Part shown: positions 28,081 to 37,582 of the stretch, piece after piece
How the letters are laid out: each line of letters starts with the position of its first letter
Numbering within the stretch: position 1 is the first letter of the stretch
Assembly: GCF_008086165.1 (NCBI RefSeq)
Contig: NZ_VSKL01000001.1
Coordinates: 372,001 to 436,000 of the forward strand
Reading direction: 5' to 3'
Length of the DNA stretch: 64,000 bases
Source: Algorimicrobium algoritergicola
Lineage (GTDB): Bacteria; Bacteroidota; Bacteroidia; Flavobacteriales; Flavobacteriaceae
Made by a program: the position numbers and the translations under genes
Notes under the pieces: model-generated
The model's input: the letters and a program-made list of their open reading frames with translations, nothing else
What the model was told of the DNA's origin: nothing
Databases searched by the model: none

Positions 28081-29442
28081 TTAAACAATAAACCCAACCA
28101 AATCTTCAATTTTAGAAATCAATTGAATTTTTATTGCCGTATTTTTTAAGGAAATTTTATTGTATTTAGACACAAATATGGTTGAAAATCCTAATTTTTC
28201 AGCTTCTAGAATTCGCTGTTCCACACGTTGAACTGGTCGGATTTCTCCAGACAATCCAACTTCGGCAGCAAAACAATAATCTCTTGGCAAAGACACATCC
28301 TCATTGGAAGATAATATAGCGGCAACAACCGCTAAATCGATAGCTGGATCATCTACAGTTATACCGCCTGTAATGTTTAAAAACACATCTTTAGCACCTA
28401 AACGAAAACCAGCTCGTTTTTCTAAAACTGCTAATAACATATTTAATCGTTTGGCATTAAAGCCTGTTGCACTTCGTTGTGGCGTTCCATAAACCGCTGT
28501 ACTAACCAAAGCCTGAACTTCAATCATAAGTGGACGCATACCTTCCAAGGTTGCGGAAATAGCATTACCTGATAAATCTTCGTCCTTTTTAGAAATAAGA
28601 ATTTCCGAAGGGTTTGAAACTTCACGTAAACCAGACCCTTGCATTTCATAAATACCTAGTTCGTTGGTAGAACCAAATCTATTTTTATTAGCCCGTAGAA
28701 TGCGAAAAACATGATTCCGATCACCTTCAAATTGTAAAACCGTATCCACCATGTGTTCCAAAATTTTTGGACCGGCAATATTTCCGTCTTTGGTAATATG
28801 ACCAATTAAAACCACAGGCGTGGCGGTTTCTTTAGCAAATTTTATCAGTTCTGTTGTACATTCCTTAATTTGCGAGATACTTCCGGACGAGGATTCAATA
28901 TAATCACTATGCAACGTTTGAATAGAATCTACCACCACAATATCGGGTTCTAGCTCTTCAATTTGCTTAAAGATATTTTGCGTTTTTGTTTCGGTTAGAA
29001 TGTAACAATTATTACTGCTTGGATTAATACGTTCGGCACGCATTTTTATTTGTTTCTGGCTTTCTTCACCTGAAATATACAGTGTTTTATAAGGTAATTT
29101 TAAAGCTATTTGTAGTAATAAAGTGCTTTTTCCAATTCCGGGTTCACCACCTAAAAGCGTTAATGATCCTGGCACAATGCCACCACCTAGAACGCGGTTA
29201 AATTCGGCATCGCCTGTTTGCATACGTGCTTCTTGCGATGCATCAATCTCATTAATTAATAACGGTTTTGAAACGCGCTTTTTATTTGTAGATGTTGGTG
29301 TTTTCCAATTACTTTTTTCAGGTTTCTGAAGAACTTCTTCCGCAATGGTATTCCACTCCTTACAAGCCGTACATTGCCCTTGCCATTTGCTGTATTGTGA
29401 ACCACAATTCTGACAAAAAAATGTTGTTTTTACTTTAGCCAT
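28081..29442 (-). CDS. radA: DNA repair protein RadA
   Basis: 453 residues, full length. RadA is a RecA-like, hexameric DNA-branch-migration helicase used in recombinational repair. The N-terminal C4 zinc finger (CQNCG...CTACKEW) is followed by the ATPase core with Walker A GGEPGIGKST, a Walker B-like DIVVVDSIQT and the RadA-specific KNRFGSTNELGIYEM motif. The C-terminal Lon-like domain includes GGITVDDPAIDLAVVAAILSS and the EVGLSGEIRPV block. It lies 39 bp downstream of the esterase-like gene start... on the same strand that gene follows it, so the two may be cotranscribed (radA first). Confidence 0.97.
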   Translation of the reverse strand: MAKVKTTFFCQNCGSQYSKWQGQCTACKEWNTIAEEVLQKPEKSNWKTPTSTNKKRVSKPLLINEIDASQEARMQTGDAEFNRVLGGGIVPGSLTLLGGEPGIGKSTLLLQIALKLPYKTLYISGEESQKQIKMRAERINPSSNNCYILTETKTQNIFKQIEELEPDIVVVDSIQTLHSDYIESSSGSISQIKECTTELIKFAKETATPVVLIGHITKDGNIAGPKILEHMVDTVLQFEGDRNHVFRILRANKNRFGSTNELGIYEMQGSGLREVSNPSEILISKKDEDLSGNAISATLEGMRPLMIEVQALVSTAVYGTPQRSATGFNAKRLNMLLAVLEKRAGFRLGAKDVFLNITGGITVDDPAIDLAVVAAILSSNEDVSLPRDYCFAAEVGLSGEIRPVQRVEQRILEAEKLGFSTIFVSKYNKISLKNTAIKIQLISKIEDLVGFIV

Positions 29443-29481
29443 ATTTATTTCCTATAAAAATCGGAATATTTTCTATTGCGT

Positions 29482-30630
29482 TTAATACCCGAAATCCGCT
29501 TTAATAGCATCTGCACGACGTAACATTTCATCTTTCGTTATGCCGCCAATTTCTTGCAAAACGAATGCTGTTTGATAGGCTTTCATAGCGCGCTTCGGCT
29601 CGCCTGTTTCTTCATAAAAACGGGCTATATAATAATTTCCTAAAAGCGTGTCTGGATATTCTTTACGGGCTATCTTTCCTAATTCTTCGAAATATTCAAA
29701 TTTTTCAGATTTGTTGATAGCTGCTTCAATAGCATTAAAATCGTTTATTAAAATAGGCTTATCAATATCAAATAAATCCTGAATGGTTTGATATTTCTCT
29801 GTTAAATATGTGACTGGTGATCCCTCTAACTTAAGAATGGTATCCCTATATTCTGTTTTGCTGATAGGTTGGAATACAAAGAAAATATCTTCCAAAGCAT
29901 TTGGAATAGCATGTGCTGGTAATGCGTAGTGTGATGCTTTATCAAACGAATCAAAAGAATATAAGAAGTTTTTATTTTCTACTCCTGAAATAGCGGTGTT
30001 TAAGGCATCTGTGCTTTCTTTTAGTTTCGCAATATCATTAGCGGAAGTTGCTAAATAATAAAATATTTTATTTTCAATTTTTGGTAGTTTCTCCGTTAAA
30101 TAGGCTTGCATATCTGGTGCTAAATCTGGGCTAATAGAAATATAAGCTTGAAATAATGGTTGCCCTTTTAATAGAAAGTAATTCATGAAATTGGCCGTAC
30201 GATCATGACCAATAATCACCCGAAAATTAACGGTTCGATACGTATCATTTATATACGACAGCAATTCCATACCTAGAAATTCATAGAACGCAGCACCTGT
30301 TTCAATTGGCAATGAGTTTTGTTCCGAATACAGAACATCAGCAGAACGCGTATTTACCTGATTTACACCAACCACAATACTTTCTGGCATATCTTCCCAA
30401 TAGGAATAATAGTCTACATTTCCAGCTACGGCTTCAAACATATAATCGCCATCCAATACCACAATAACCGGATAGTACTTATCGGTATTTGCATCATAAC
30501 CACGTGGCAATTGCACTTTAATTTCGCGGGTTTCTCCTAATTTGGAAGATTGAAGCGGATGATAAATGACTTGAGACTGTATAGTTGAAATACTAAAAAA
30601 AAGAACAAATAGGAAGGCTAGTTTTTTCAT
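29482..30630 (-). CDS. Alpha/beta-hydrolase-fold protein, esterase-D-like, nucleophile Ser replaced by Asp
   Basis: 382 residues with a signal peptide (about 1-19, ending TIQSQ). Residues 20-270 match the esterase D/Fes pattern: EIKVQLPRGYDANTDKYYPVIVVLDGDYM, then the nucleophile elbow IIGHDRTANF, where the usual GHSxG Ser is Asp143. A His candidate for the triad is in KASHYALP. The C-terminal 100 residues are helical and TPR-like (NYYIARFYEETGEPKRAMKAY). The gene is upstream of radA on the same strand with a 39-bp gap. Either an Asp nucleophile (as in epoxide hydrolases and haloalkane dehalogenases) or loss of catalysis is possible. Confidence 0.8.
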   Translation of the reverse strand: MKKLAFLFVLFFSISTIQSQVIYHPLQSSKLGETREIKVQLPRGYDANTDKYYPVIVVLDGDYMFEAVAGNVDYYSYWEDMPESIVVGVNQVNTRSADVLYSEQNSLPIETGAAFYEFLGMELLSYINDTYRTVNFRVIIGHDRTANFMNYFLLKGQPLFQAYISISPDLAPDMQAYLTEKLPKIENKIFYYLATSANDIAKLKESTDALNTAISGVENKNFLYSFDSFDKASHYALPAHAIPNALEDIFFVFQPISKTEYRDTILKLEGSPVTYLTEKYQTIQDLFDIDKPILINDFNAIEAAINKSEKFEYFEELGKIARKEYPDTLLGNYYIARFYEETGEPKRAMKAYQTAFVLQEIGGITKDEMLRRADAIKADFGY

Positions 30631-30803
30631 GTGTTTATTTTTATTATTTTTTAATTGTCACATGCTGTTCGCTATTAATTTTCACCATAGGTGATAAAAC
30701 TTTTAGCATGCTCGTTACATAATAAAGCAATAAAATATTTAGGGCAAGTTATGAAAATAAGCCTAAATAATTAATCCGATTAAAAAGAAAATATAATGAC
30801 CTA

Positions 30804-31781
30804 TTACTTGGAATCTATTTGGTGTGGCACCTTGTTTCTATTGAAGATGGGCAAGTATAATAATGATAAGCCACCAAATAAAATGATGAGTAAAGTTTGC
30901 GAGGTCCAAATAATCCAACCAAAAGCAATACTTGGCGCTTCGGGAATAGCAAAAATGGAAAATGCCGCATAAATAGCAATAGGATACGAACCAATACCAC
31001 CATTAGTAGCCGCAATACTGAATGTGGCAGAAATAAACCCAATTAAAATAGCGCCTAGCGTTATTCCACTTAAAGCTTGAACAGAAAATGTGGTCGTATA
31101 AAACATAAGGACATACATAGTCCAAATGAAAACGGTATGGAATAAAAACGCCCATTTTTTTTCCATTTTAAAAATACTCAACGCGCCTTCTGCTAGCCCT
31201 TTTATAAAGTTTTTTATTTTCAATCCGAAACCAGCTTTACTTTTTCGGATATAAAAAATAAAAATCCCTAAAAGGAAAATAGCCATTAGAAGATAAATAA
31301 GTAAGTTTTTAGGGTTGAAACGCTCCATAAAAAAGGATGCGATATAATCGAATTGCAACAATAACGTAATCCCAATGATAATTAATAGCATGATTAAATC
31401 TGCAAAACGCTCCGCTACAATAGAACCAAAACCTTTTTCAAATGGAACACCTTCGTAGGTGGTTAGGATGGAGGCTCTGGCAACTTCACCTGCACGAGGA
31501 ATGGTGTAATTGATAAGATAAGCCGAAAAAACAGCCATAAAACTATTAGCAAACCGCACTTTGTAACCCATAGGTTCTAATTGAAATAACCAACGATAGG
31601 ATCGTGATAAGTGACTTAGAAGCCCGAAAAACATACCCAGTGCTATATAAAAGTAGTTGGCATTTTTAAAATATGTTAACAATTCGGACAACGGTACTTT
31701 AGATAAAGAATACCCTATTAAAAAAACTCCCAACAGAATTGGGAGTATAATTTTAAGATATTTCTTTAGTGTAGGGTTCAC
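30804..31781 (-). CDS. Flippase-like / lysylphosphatidylglycerol synthase TM-domain protein
   Basis: 325 residues, GTG start (31779-31781), the only good start because the frame follows panD after 3 bp. About eight transmembrane helices are visible, with the signature PRAGEVARASILTTYEGVPFEKGFGSIVAERFADL typical of the UPF0104/LPG_synthase_TM (PF03706) family. The soluble aminoacyltransferase domain of MprF is absent, so it is a stand-alone integral-membrane protein. Members are suggested to move lipids or lipid-linked products. The tight spacing to panD and panC upstream suggests one transcript. Confidence 0.85.
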   Translation of the reverse strand: MNPTLKKYLKIILPILLGVFLIGYSLSKVPLSELLTYFKNANYFYIALGMFFGLLSHLSRSYRWLFQLEPMGYKVRFANSFMAVFSAYLINYTIPRAGEVARASILTTYEGVPFEKGFGSIVAERFADLIMLLIIIGITLLLQFDYIASFFMERFNPKNLLIYLLMAIFLLGIFIFYIRKSKAGFGLKIKNFIKGLAEGALSIFKMEKKWAFLFHTVFIWTMYVLMFYTTTFSVQALSGITLGAILIGFISATFSIAATNGGIGSYPIAIYAAFSIFAIPEAPSIAFGWIIWTSQTLLIILFGGLSLLYLPIFNRNKVPHQIDSK

Positions 31782-31784
31782 TAT

Positions 31785-32135
31785 TTATTTCAATAAATTA
31801 TTGTCTTCATTAGGGAAAACTAAAGATGGCTTAAACACTTTAGCTTCTTCAATATCCATAAAAGCGTAGGTAATTAGAATTAAAATATCACCTGGAGATA
31901 CTTTACGTGCTGCTGCACCATTAAGCGTGATTTCACCACTATTTCGTGGCCCAGGAATACAATAGGTTTCTAAACGTTCGCCATTATTGTTATTCACAAT
32001 TTGTACTTTTTCACCTTGAATAATATTGGCAGCCTCCATTAAATCTTCATCAATGGTAATGCTACCAATATAATGAAGTTCGGCACCTGTACATTTTACG
32101 CGGTGAATTTTAGATTTTACGACTTGAATTTGCAT
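31785..32135 (-). CDS. panD: Aspartate 1-decarboxylase
   Basis: 116 residues, normal length. It makes beta-alanine for pantothenate. The precursor self-cleaves at Gly24-Ser25 in HYIGSITID, and the new N-terminal Ser becomes the pyruvoyl cofactor. Other motifs include [12 protein letters not shown] and [12 protein letters not shown]. It begins 13 bp after the panC stop. A TATCTTTG promoter element ends 4 bp before its ATG, inside the end of panC, so panD may have its own near-leaderless transcript in addition to read-through from panC. Confidence 0.96.
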   Translation of the reverse strand: MQIQVVKSKIHRVKCTGAELHYIGSITIDEDLMEAANIIQGEKVQIVNNNNGERLETYCIPGPRNSGEITLNGAAARKVSPGDILILITYAFMDIEEAKVFKPSLVFPNEDNNLLK

Positions 32136-32139
32136 GTGG

Positions 32140-32147
32140 CAAAGATA
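32140..32147 (-). promoter_or_regulatory. Putative internal -7 element for panD
   Basis: TATCTTTG on the minus strand (TAnnTTTG), 4 bp before the panD ATG. A TTG complement lies at 32169-32171, giving a 21-bp spacer, within the usual 17-23 range. Confidence 0.5.
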
Positions 32148-32148
32148 A

Positions 32149-32997
32149 TTAATTTAATGCGATATTATCAATTAGTCTAATATCGTCTGCATAGACCGCT
32201 ATAAACGCTCTATACGATTTGGTTTCTGATTTTTTTGAAACAGGTTTCAGCGTTTCTTCGTCAGCAATTATAAAATATTCTAATTGTAATAAGTCATGAT
32301 TACTAAACGCGTTTTCAACCCATTCTGTTACATATTTAGCACTTTTTGTGCCAAACTGTTTTTTGGCATCTTTTAGCGTTTTGTATATAAAAGGTGCCGC
32401 TATTTTATAATCTGGTTTTAAGCGTTCGTTCCTGGAGCTTAATGCCAAACCATCCGTTCCTCTTTGAATTGGACAACCATGAATGGTAACTGGAATTTGA
32501 TGCTTTTCAACCAATTTTTTGATAATAGCCAACTGCTGAAAATCTTTTTGTCCGAAATAGGCATGATCCGGTTTAACTATTTCAAATAAACGTTTAACAA
32601 TGGTACCAACACCGTCAAAATGGCCATCACGAAAACGCCCTTCCATTTCAAACTCCAAACCATCAAAACTAAAATGTTCCGCTTTGGTTTCTGCTTCATA
32701 AATATCAGAAACGTCTGGTGCGTATATTATAATTTGGCTTGAAACTGTTTCTAAAAGTTCGGTGTCGCGTGTTAATGTTCGTGGATAATTATTTAAATCG
32801 GTTGCATTATCAAACTGCGTAGGATTCACAAAAATGCTAACCACAACACAGTTATTTTGCTGAAGTGCCTCTGACACCAACGACAAATGCCCTTGGTGTA
32901 ATGCACCCATGGTTGGTACAAAACCAATACTAAACTGCTGGTCTTTTAGACCTTGCAAATGTTTTTCAATTTGCTTCTTTTCTGTAAAAACAATCAC
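32149..32997 (-). CDS. panC: Pantothenate synthetase
   Basis: 282 residues, full length, joining pantoate and beta-alanine with ATP. Signatures: [17 protein letters not shown] (HxGH-type nucleotide site), [25 protein letters not shown] and ALSSRNERL. The start is GTG at 32995-32997, which directly follows an in-frame stop, so no longer N-terminus is possible. Its product acts one step after PanD, encoded just downstream, so the two form the beta-alanine branch of CoA synthesis. panB and panE are not in the window. It is divergent from the GlgA-like gene. Confidence 0.95.
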   Translation of the reverse strand: MIVFTEKKQIEKHLQGLKDQQFSIGFVPTMGALHQGHLSLVSEALQQNNCVVVSIFVNPTQFDNATDLNNYPRTLTRDTELLETVSSQIIIYAPDVSDIYEAETKAEHFSFDGLEFEMEGRFRDGHFDGVGTIVKRLFEIVKPDHAYFGQKDFQQLAIIKKLVEKHQIPVTIHGCPIQRGTDGLALSSRNERLKPDYKIAAPFIYKTLKDAKKQFGTKSAKYVTEWVENAFSNHDLLQLEYFIIADEETLKPVSKKSETKSYRAFIAVYADDIRLIDNIALN

Positions 32998-33057
32998 TTA
33001 ATAAAAATTTAACGCGTGCAAACTTAATATTTTACGGGCAATTAGCATAAAATTTTG

Positions 33058-33065
33058 TAATTTTG
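33058..33065 (+). promoter_or_regulatory. Putative -7 element for the GlgA-like operon
   Basis: TAATTTTG matches TAnnTTTG and lies 40 bp upstream of the GlgA-like ATG (33105), in the gap divergent from panC. Confidence 0.45.
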
Positions 33066-33104
33066 CGTGTTTTTTATTTTGAACTTCAAAAGCTATTTAA
33101 TATT

Positions 33105-33914
33105 ATGAAAGATAAGAGGATATTATATGTATCATCTGAAGTAGTTCCGTATTTACCAGAAACTGAAATTTCATCCATGTCATTTGAAACACCGCGAATG
33201 GTGAATCAATTGGGTGGACAAATTAGAATTTTCATGCCACGATACGGTAATATTAATGAACGCAGACATCAGTTACACGAAGTTATAAGACTTTCTGGAA
33301 TCAATTTAGTTATTAATGATTTGGATATGCCACTCATTATCAAAGTTGCTTCTATCCCTAAAGAGCGTATTCAAGTCTATTTTATAGATAATGACGAATA
33401 CTTTAAGCGTAAAGCCACACTAACTGATGAGGAAGGAAATTTATTTCCAGATAATGATGAGCGTGCTATTTTCTTTGCCAAAGGGGTAATTGAAACCGTA
33501 AAAAAATTAAACTGGGCACCAGATATTATTCATGTTCATGGCTGGCTGGCTTCTTTATTGCCACTATATTTAAAAGAATATTACAAAGACGAACCCTTAT
33601 TTAACGAAAGTAAAATAGTGACGTCTGTATACAATCAAAGCTTTGATGGTTCGTTAAACAAGGACATGTTTAACAAAATAAAATTTGATAACATCAATGA
33701 AGATGCTATTAAAACACTTAAAGATCCAACGTATAATAACGTTATGAAGGTTGCAATTGATTATTCAGATGCATTAATTATTGGATCGGAAGACCTTCCT
33801 GAAGATTTAACAAAACATTTAAAAGATTCTAAAAAACCTGTTTTAGATTACAAGCCCAAAGATGAGTTTAGTGAAGCCTATGCTGAATTTTATAATACAG
33901 AGGTATTAAGCTAA
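33105..33914 (+). CDS. GlgA-like N-terminal domain protein (GT5), probably non-catalytic
   Basis: 269 residues from ATG 33105; an upstream TTG at 33063 is inside the promoter and rejected. The protein resembles only the N-terminal Rossmann domain of glycogen/starch synthase (RILYVSSEVVPYLPE, RIFMPRYGNINERRHQ, DNDERAIFFAKGVIE, PDIIHVHGWLASLLPLYLK). The second GT-B domain, which holds most of the ADP-glucose site, is missing, and the KTGGL loop that should follow the SSE motif is replaced by ETEISSMSF. Glycogen synthesis is therefore unlikely. It precedes a DUF4270 lipoprotein gene (23 bp) and glmS in an apparent operon, an order I recall as common in Flavobacteriia. The role is unknown. Confidence 0.78.
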   Translation: MKDKRILYVSSEVVPYLPETEISSMSFETPRMVNQLGGQIRIFMPRYGNINERRHQLHEVIRLSGINLVINDLDMPLIIKVASIPKERIQVYFIDNDEYFKRKATLTDEEGNLFPDNDERAIFFAKGVIETVKKLNWAPDIIHVHGWLASLLPLYLKEYYKDEPLFNESKIVTSVYNQSFDGSLNKDMFNKIKFDNINEDAIKTLKDPTYNNVMKVAIDYSDALIIGSEDLPEDLTKHLKDSKKPVLDYKPKDEFSEAYAEFYNTEVLS

Positions 33915-33937
33915 ATTATTTGCGCTAAATATTTACT

Positions 33938-35575
33938 ATGAAAAAAACAATAAACCTGTATCAAACAATAGCAGCCGTTGGTTGTCTATTACTAACAGTT
34001 GTCGCTTGCGAGAAAGATTTCTCTACGATTGAAAGTGAAATTGAAGGCATTAAAGACTTTACCACAGCCGGAAAAGTTTTCCCTTCTATTATGTATGACA
34101 AAAAACTAGAACCTGTTCAAACTAACAGTTTGTCATCTAATTTATTAGGTATTTATTTCGATAAAATTTATGGCAGAACAACAGCCAATATCGTAACTCA
34201 AGTTGTACCATCTAATTTCGAATTTAATTTTGGTGAAGATCCAAAAGTGGAATCTGTTCTTTTAACCATTCCTTATTATTCAAAAGTTGATGGGGCCGAT
34301 TCAGGTGGCAATAACACGTATGTTTTAGATTCTATGTTTGGCTCAAATGACACGTATAAATTATCAATTTACCAAAACACTTATTTTTTAAGAGATTTTG
34401 ATCCAGGAACAGATTTAACAGAACCTCAAAAATTCTATTCTAATGCCAATGAAACTATAAATTTTGATAATTATCAAGGTGAATTATTTTTTGAAGATGA
34501 CACGTTTATACCGAGTAACGCGCCTACTTTAGTTACTGAATACAATGAAGAGACTAATGAAGAAGAAGAGGTTAGTAGAAGTTCTCCTTCTCTAAATGTT
34601 GGTTTGGCAAATACGAACGAATTTTGGGATAATTTATTTTTCTTTAACTCTGCAAATCCAGGTTCTCAAACAGAATTAAGTAATGCCAATAATTTTAAAA
34701 ACTATTTTAGAGGTTTATACTTTAAAGTGGAAGACCTTTCTGGAGGTGAAGGAAATATGGCAATGCTTGATTTTTCTCAAGGATCAATTGTCGTAAATTA
34801 TAGCTCAACCATCACTACAGGTTTTGATGAGGCAGGAGACCCTATAGAAAGTCGTGATGAGCGTAAAATAACAATGAATTTTTCTGGAAATCGTTTAAAT
34901 ACGATTGAAAATTCCGATACGGTAAAAAACATTATAAATTCAGCAACATCCAGCACTGATTTAGATAATGGTGATACAAATGTATTTTTAAAAGGTGGTG
35001 AAGGAAGTTATGCTGTCATTGATTTATTTTCTGGTAACGTGGAAGATGATGAAGGCGTTAGTGTTCCTGCTTTAGACTATTTTAAAGGAAAAAAAGGGAA
35101 ATGGTTAATTAATGAAGCCAATCTTGTTGTTTATGTCAACCAAAATGAAGTTAACAATTCAGGTCAAGAACCAGATCGCGTTATAATTTACGACCTAAAG
35201 AATAATACACCGATTATTGATTATTTTTTAGATCCAACGGTTAGCACAACAAACCCGCTATTTTCAAGGGTTAATTATTCCGAAAAATTAAAACGAGACG
35301 GTAATAATAAAGGCTTAAAATATAAATTTAGATTAACAGAACATATCAATAATATACTATTGCGTGATTCAACGAATTTAAAATTGGGTATTTTTGTAAC
35401 AACAAATATAAATTTAACCCAAAATGCTAGTGTGCTTAATGTGCCAGATGAAAAAGTAACAAATGGCTCTGTTTTATCGCCAAGAGGAACTGTTTTACAT
35501 GGTAGTAATCCAAGCGTTCCAGACACTAAAAAAGTCAAATTCGAAATTTTTTACACCGAACCAAATAACAACTAA
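33938..35575 (+). CDS. DUF4270 domain-containing lipoprotein
   Basis: 545 residues. A lipoprotein signal ends LTVVACEKDF, giving an acylated Cys at about residue 25. The body matches the DUF4270 pattern (FPSIMYDKKLEPVQTNSLSSNLLGIYFD, in parts; VESVLLTIPYY; NLVVYVNQNEV; LRDSTNLKLGIFVTTNI near the end). These are large beta-rich surface or periplasmic lipoproteins found across Bacteroidota with no established function. The gene sits 23 bp after the GlgA-like gene and ends 3 bp before glmS, so the three are almost certainly cotranscribed. The fixed arrangement suggests a cell-envelope role. Confidence 0.85.
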   Translation: MKKTINLYQTIAAVGCLLLTVVACEKDFSTIESEIEGIKDFTTAGKVFPSIMYDKKLEPVQTNSLSSNLLGIYFDKIYGRTTANIVTQVVPSNFEFNFGEDPKVESVLLTIPYYSKVDGADSGGNNTYVLDSMFGSNDTYKLSIYQNTYFLRDFDPGTDLTEPQKFYSNANETINFDNYQGELFFEDDTFIPSNAPTLVTEYNEETNEEEEVSRSSPSLNVGLANTNEFWDNLFFFNSANPGSQTELSNANNFKNYFRGLYFKVEDLSGGEGNMAMLDFSQGSIVVNYSSTITTGFDEAGDPIESRDERKITMNFSGNRLNTIENSDTVKNIINSATSSTDLDNGDTNVFLKGGEGSYAVIDLFSGNVEDDEGVSVPALDYFKGKKGKWLINEANLVVYVNQNEVNNSGQEPDRVIIYDLKNNTPIIDYFLDPTVSTTNPLFSRVNYSEKLKRDGNNKGLKYKFRLTEHINNILLRDSTNLKLGIFVTTNINLTQNASVLNVPDEKVTNGSVLSPRGTVLHGSNPSVPDTKKVKFEIFYTEPNNN

Positions 35576-35578
35576 ATT

Positions 35579-37426
35579 ATGTGTGGTATTGTAGGATATA
35601 TAGGCCATCGTGAAGCCTATCCAATTGTAATTCAAGGACTGAAACGTTTAGAATATAGAGGTTATGACAGTGCCGGTGTTGCCCTTTTTGATGGTACCGA
35701 CTTAAAGGTATGCAAAACAAAAGGCAAGGTAGCTGATTTAGAAAAGCTAGCCGCCACAGAAATTACTACAAACGGTAATATAGCCATTGGCCATACACGT
35801 TGGGCAACACATGGTGTTCCTAATGATGTTAATGCACATCCACACTACTCCAACTCTGGTGAGTTAGTTATTATTCATAACGGTATTATTGAAAACTACG
35901 ATTCACTTCGCAAAGAATTAACATCTAGAGGTTATACCTTTCAATCGGATACCGATACGGAAGTATTAATCAATCTTATTGAAGACGTAAAAAAGAAAGA
36001 AAATGTAAAACTAGGGAAAGCAGTTCAAATTGCATTAAACCAGGTTATTGGTGCATATGCCATTGCTGTTTTTGATAAAAATAAACCAGACGAAATTGTT
36101 ATTGCAAGACTTGGAAGTCCATTAGCAGTTGGTATTGGCGAAGATGAATTTTTTATAGCTAGTGATGCTTCACCATTTTTAGAATATACAAAGAATGCTG
36201 TGTATTTAGAAGATGAAGAAATGGCCATCATTCGTTTAGGTAAAGGTATAAAAGTTAGAAAAATTAAAGATGATTCATTAGTAGTTCCTTATGTTCAAGA
36301 ATTACAAATGAATTTAGAGCAAATTGAAAAAGGTGGTTATCCACATTTCATGCTTAAAGAAATATTTGAACAACCAAATGCTATTAGAGATACTTATAGA
36401 GGACGCTTATTAGTTAATGAAGGCATTATCAGAATGGCTGGAATTGATGATAATCTTGAGCGTTTTTTAAATGCAAATCGTATTATTATTGTAGCCTGTG
36501 GTACATCATGGCACGCAGGATTAGTAGCTGAATATATTTTTGAAGATTTAGCACGAATTCCTGTTGAAGTAGAATATGCTTCGGAGTTCAGATATCGAAA
36601 TCCAGTTATTACCGATCAAGATGTGGTTATTGCCATTTCACAATCTGGTGAAACTGCTGACACACTTGCAGCTATTAAATTAGCCAAATCACATGGTGCA
36701 TTTGTTTTTGGCGTTTGTAACGTTGTGGGCTCTTCTATTGCTAGAGAAACACATGCTGGCGCTTATACGCATGCTGGACCCGAAATTGGTGTGGCATCTA
36801 CAAAAGCATTTACAACACAAATTACGTTACTAACGTTAATTGCCTTAAAGTTGGCAAAAAATAAAGGAACAATTTCTAAATCAGATTTCCATTACCACCT
36901 TCAAGAATTAGAACTAATCCCGGAGAAAGTAGCCAAAGCATTGCAATCTGACGAACATATTAAAACCGTTGCAGACATTTATAAAAATGCTAAAAACTGT
37001 CTATATTTAGGAAGAGGTTATAATTTCCCTGTAGCTTTAGAAGGCGCTTTAAAACTTAAAGAAATATCATACATCCATGCAGAGGGCTACCCTGCCGCCG
37101 AAATGAAACATGGGCCAATTGCTTTAATTGATGAACAAATGCCAATTGTCGTTATTGCGACTAAAAAAGGGCATTATGAGAAAGTAGTTAGTAACATTGA
37201 AGAAATTAGAGCTAGAAAAGGAAAAATTATAGGCATCGTAACGGAAGGTGATACCAATGTGAAACAATTGGCCGATCATGTTATTGAAGTGCCTGAAACA
37301 TTAGAATGTCTATCCCCATTATTAACAACAATACCATTGCAGTTATTATCTTACCATATAGCCGTAATGCTTGGGAGAAACGTGGATCAACCTAGAAATT
37401 TAGCGAAGTCTGTAACTGTTGAATAA
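35579..37426 (+). CDS. glmS: Glutamine-fructose-6-phosphate aminotransferase (isomerizing)
   Basis: 615 residues, full length. It makes glucosamine-6-phosphate from fructose-6-phosphate and glutamine, the first step to UDP-GlcNAc for peptidoglycan and LPS. The N-terminal glutaminase begins MCGIVGYIG with the nucleophile Cys2, and has RWATHG and HNGIIEN. Two SIS domains follow with ACGTSWHAGL and SQSGETADT, and GRGYNFPVALEGALKLKE with the C-terminal PRNLAKSVTVE. The start is 3 bp after the DUF4270 stop. No glmS ribozyme or upstream leader is possible in that spacing. Confidence 0.97.
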   Translation: MCGIVGYIGHREAYPIVIQGLKRLEYRGYDSAGVALFDGTDLKVCKTKGKVADLEKLAATEITTNGNIAIGHTRWATHGVPNDVNAHPHYSNSGELVIIHNGIIENYDSLRKELTSRGYTFQSDTDTEVLINLIEDVKKKENVKLGKAVQIALNQVIGAYAIAVFDKNKPDEIVIARLGSPLAVGIGEDEFFIASDASPFLEYTKNAVYLEDEEMAIIRLGKGIKVRKIKDDSLVVPYVQELQMNLEQIEKGGYPHFMLKEIFEQPNAIRDTYRGRLLVNEGIIRMAGIDDNLERFLNANRIIIVACGTSWHAGLVAEYIFEDLARIPVEVEYASEFRYRNPVITDQDVVIAISQSGETADTLAAIKLAKSHGAFVFGVCNVVGSSIARETHAGAYTHAGPEIGVASTKAFTTQITLLTLIALKLAKNKGTISKSDFHYHLQELELIPEKVAKALQSDEHIKTVADIYKNAKNCLYLGRGYNFPVALEGALKLKEISYIHAEGYPAAEMKHGPIALIDEQMPIVVIATKKGHYEKVVSNIEEIRARKGKIIGIVTEGDTNVKQLADHVIEVPETLECLSPLLTTIPLQLLSYHIAVMLGRNVDQPRNLAKSVTVE

Positions 37427-37582
37427 ACCCATATTTTAAGAGTATCTCATTCAGGTATATTTAGTTAGCATGACATCATAACAACTATTTTTTACTATGC
37501 TTGCATAAAATTTTGGAATTTTTTGTTAAGTTTTATTATAATTATCTATATTGCTACTATAATAACTAACTTAAACGAAAAA

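Noticed and set aside
33063-33104. TTG start for the GlgA-like gene
   Set aside because: It lies in the -7 element; the family begins at the ATG at 33105.
37427-37582. Promoter for the receptor at 37583
   Set aside because: The best candidate (near TAAAATTTTG) has the wrong internal spacing, so no element is claimed.
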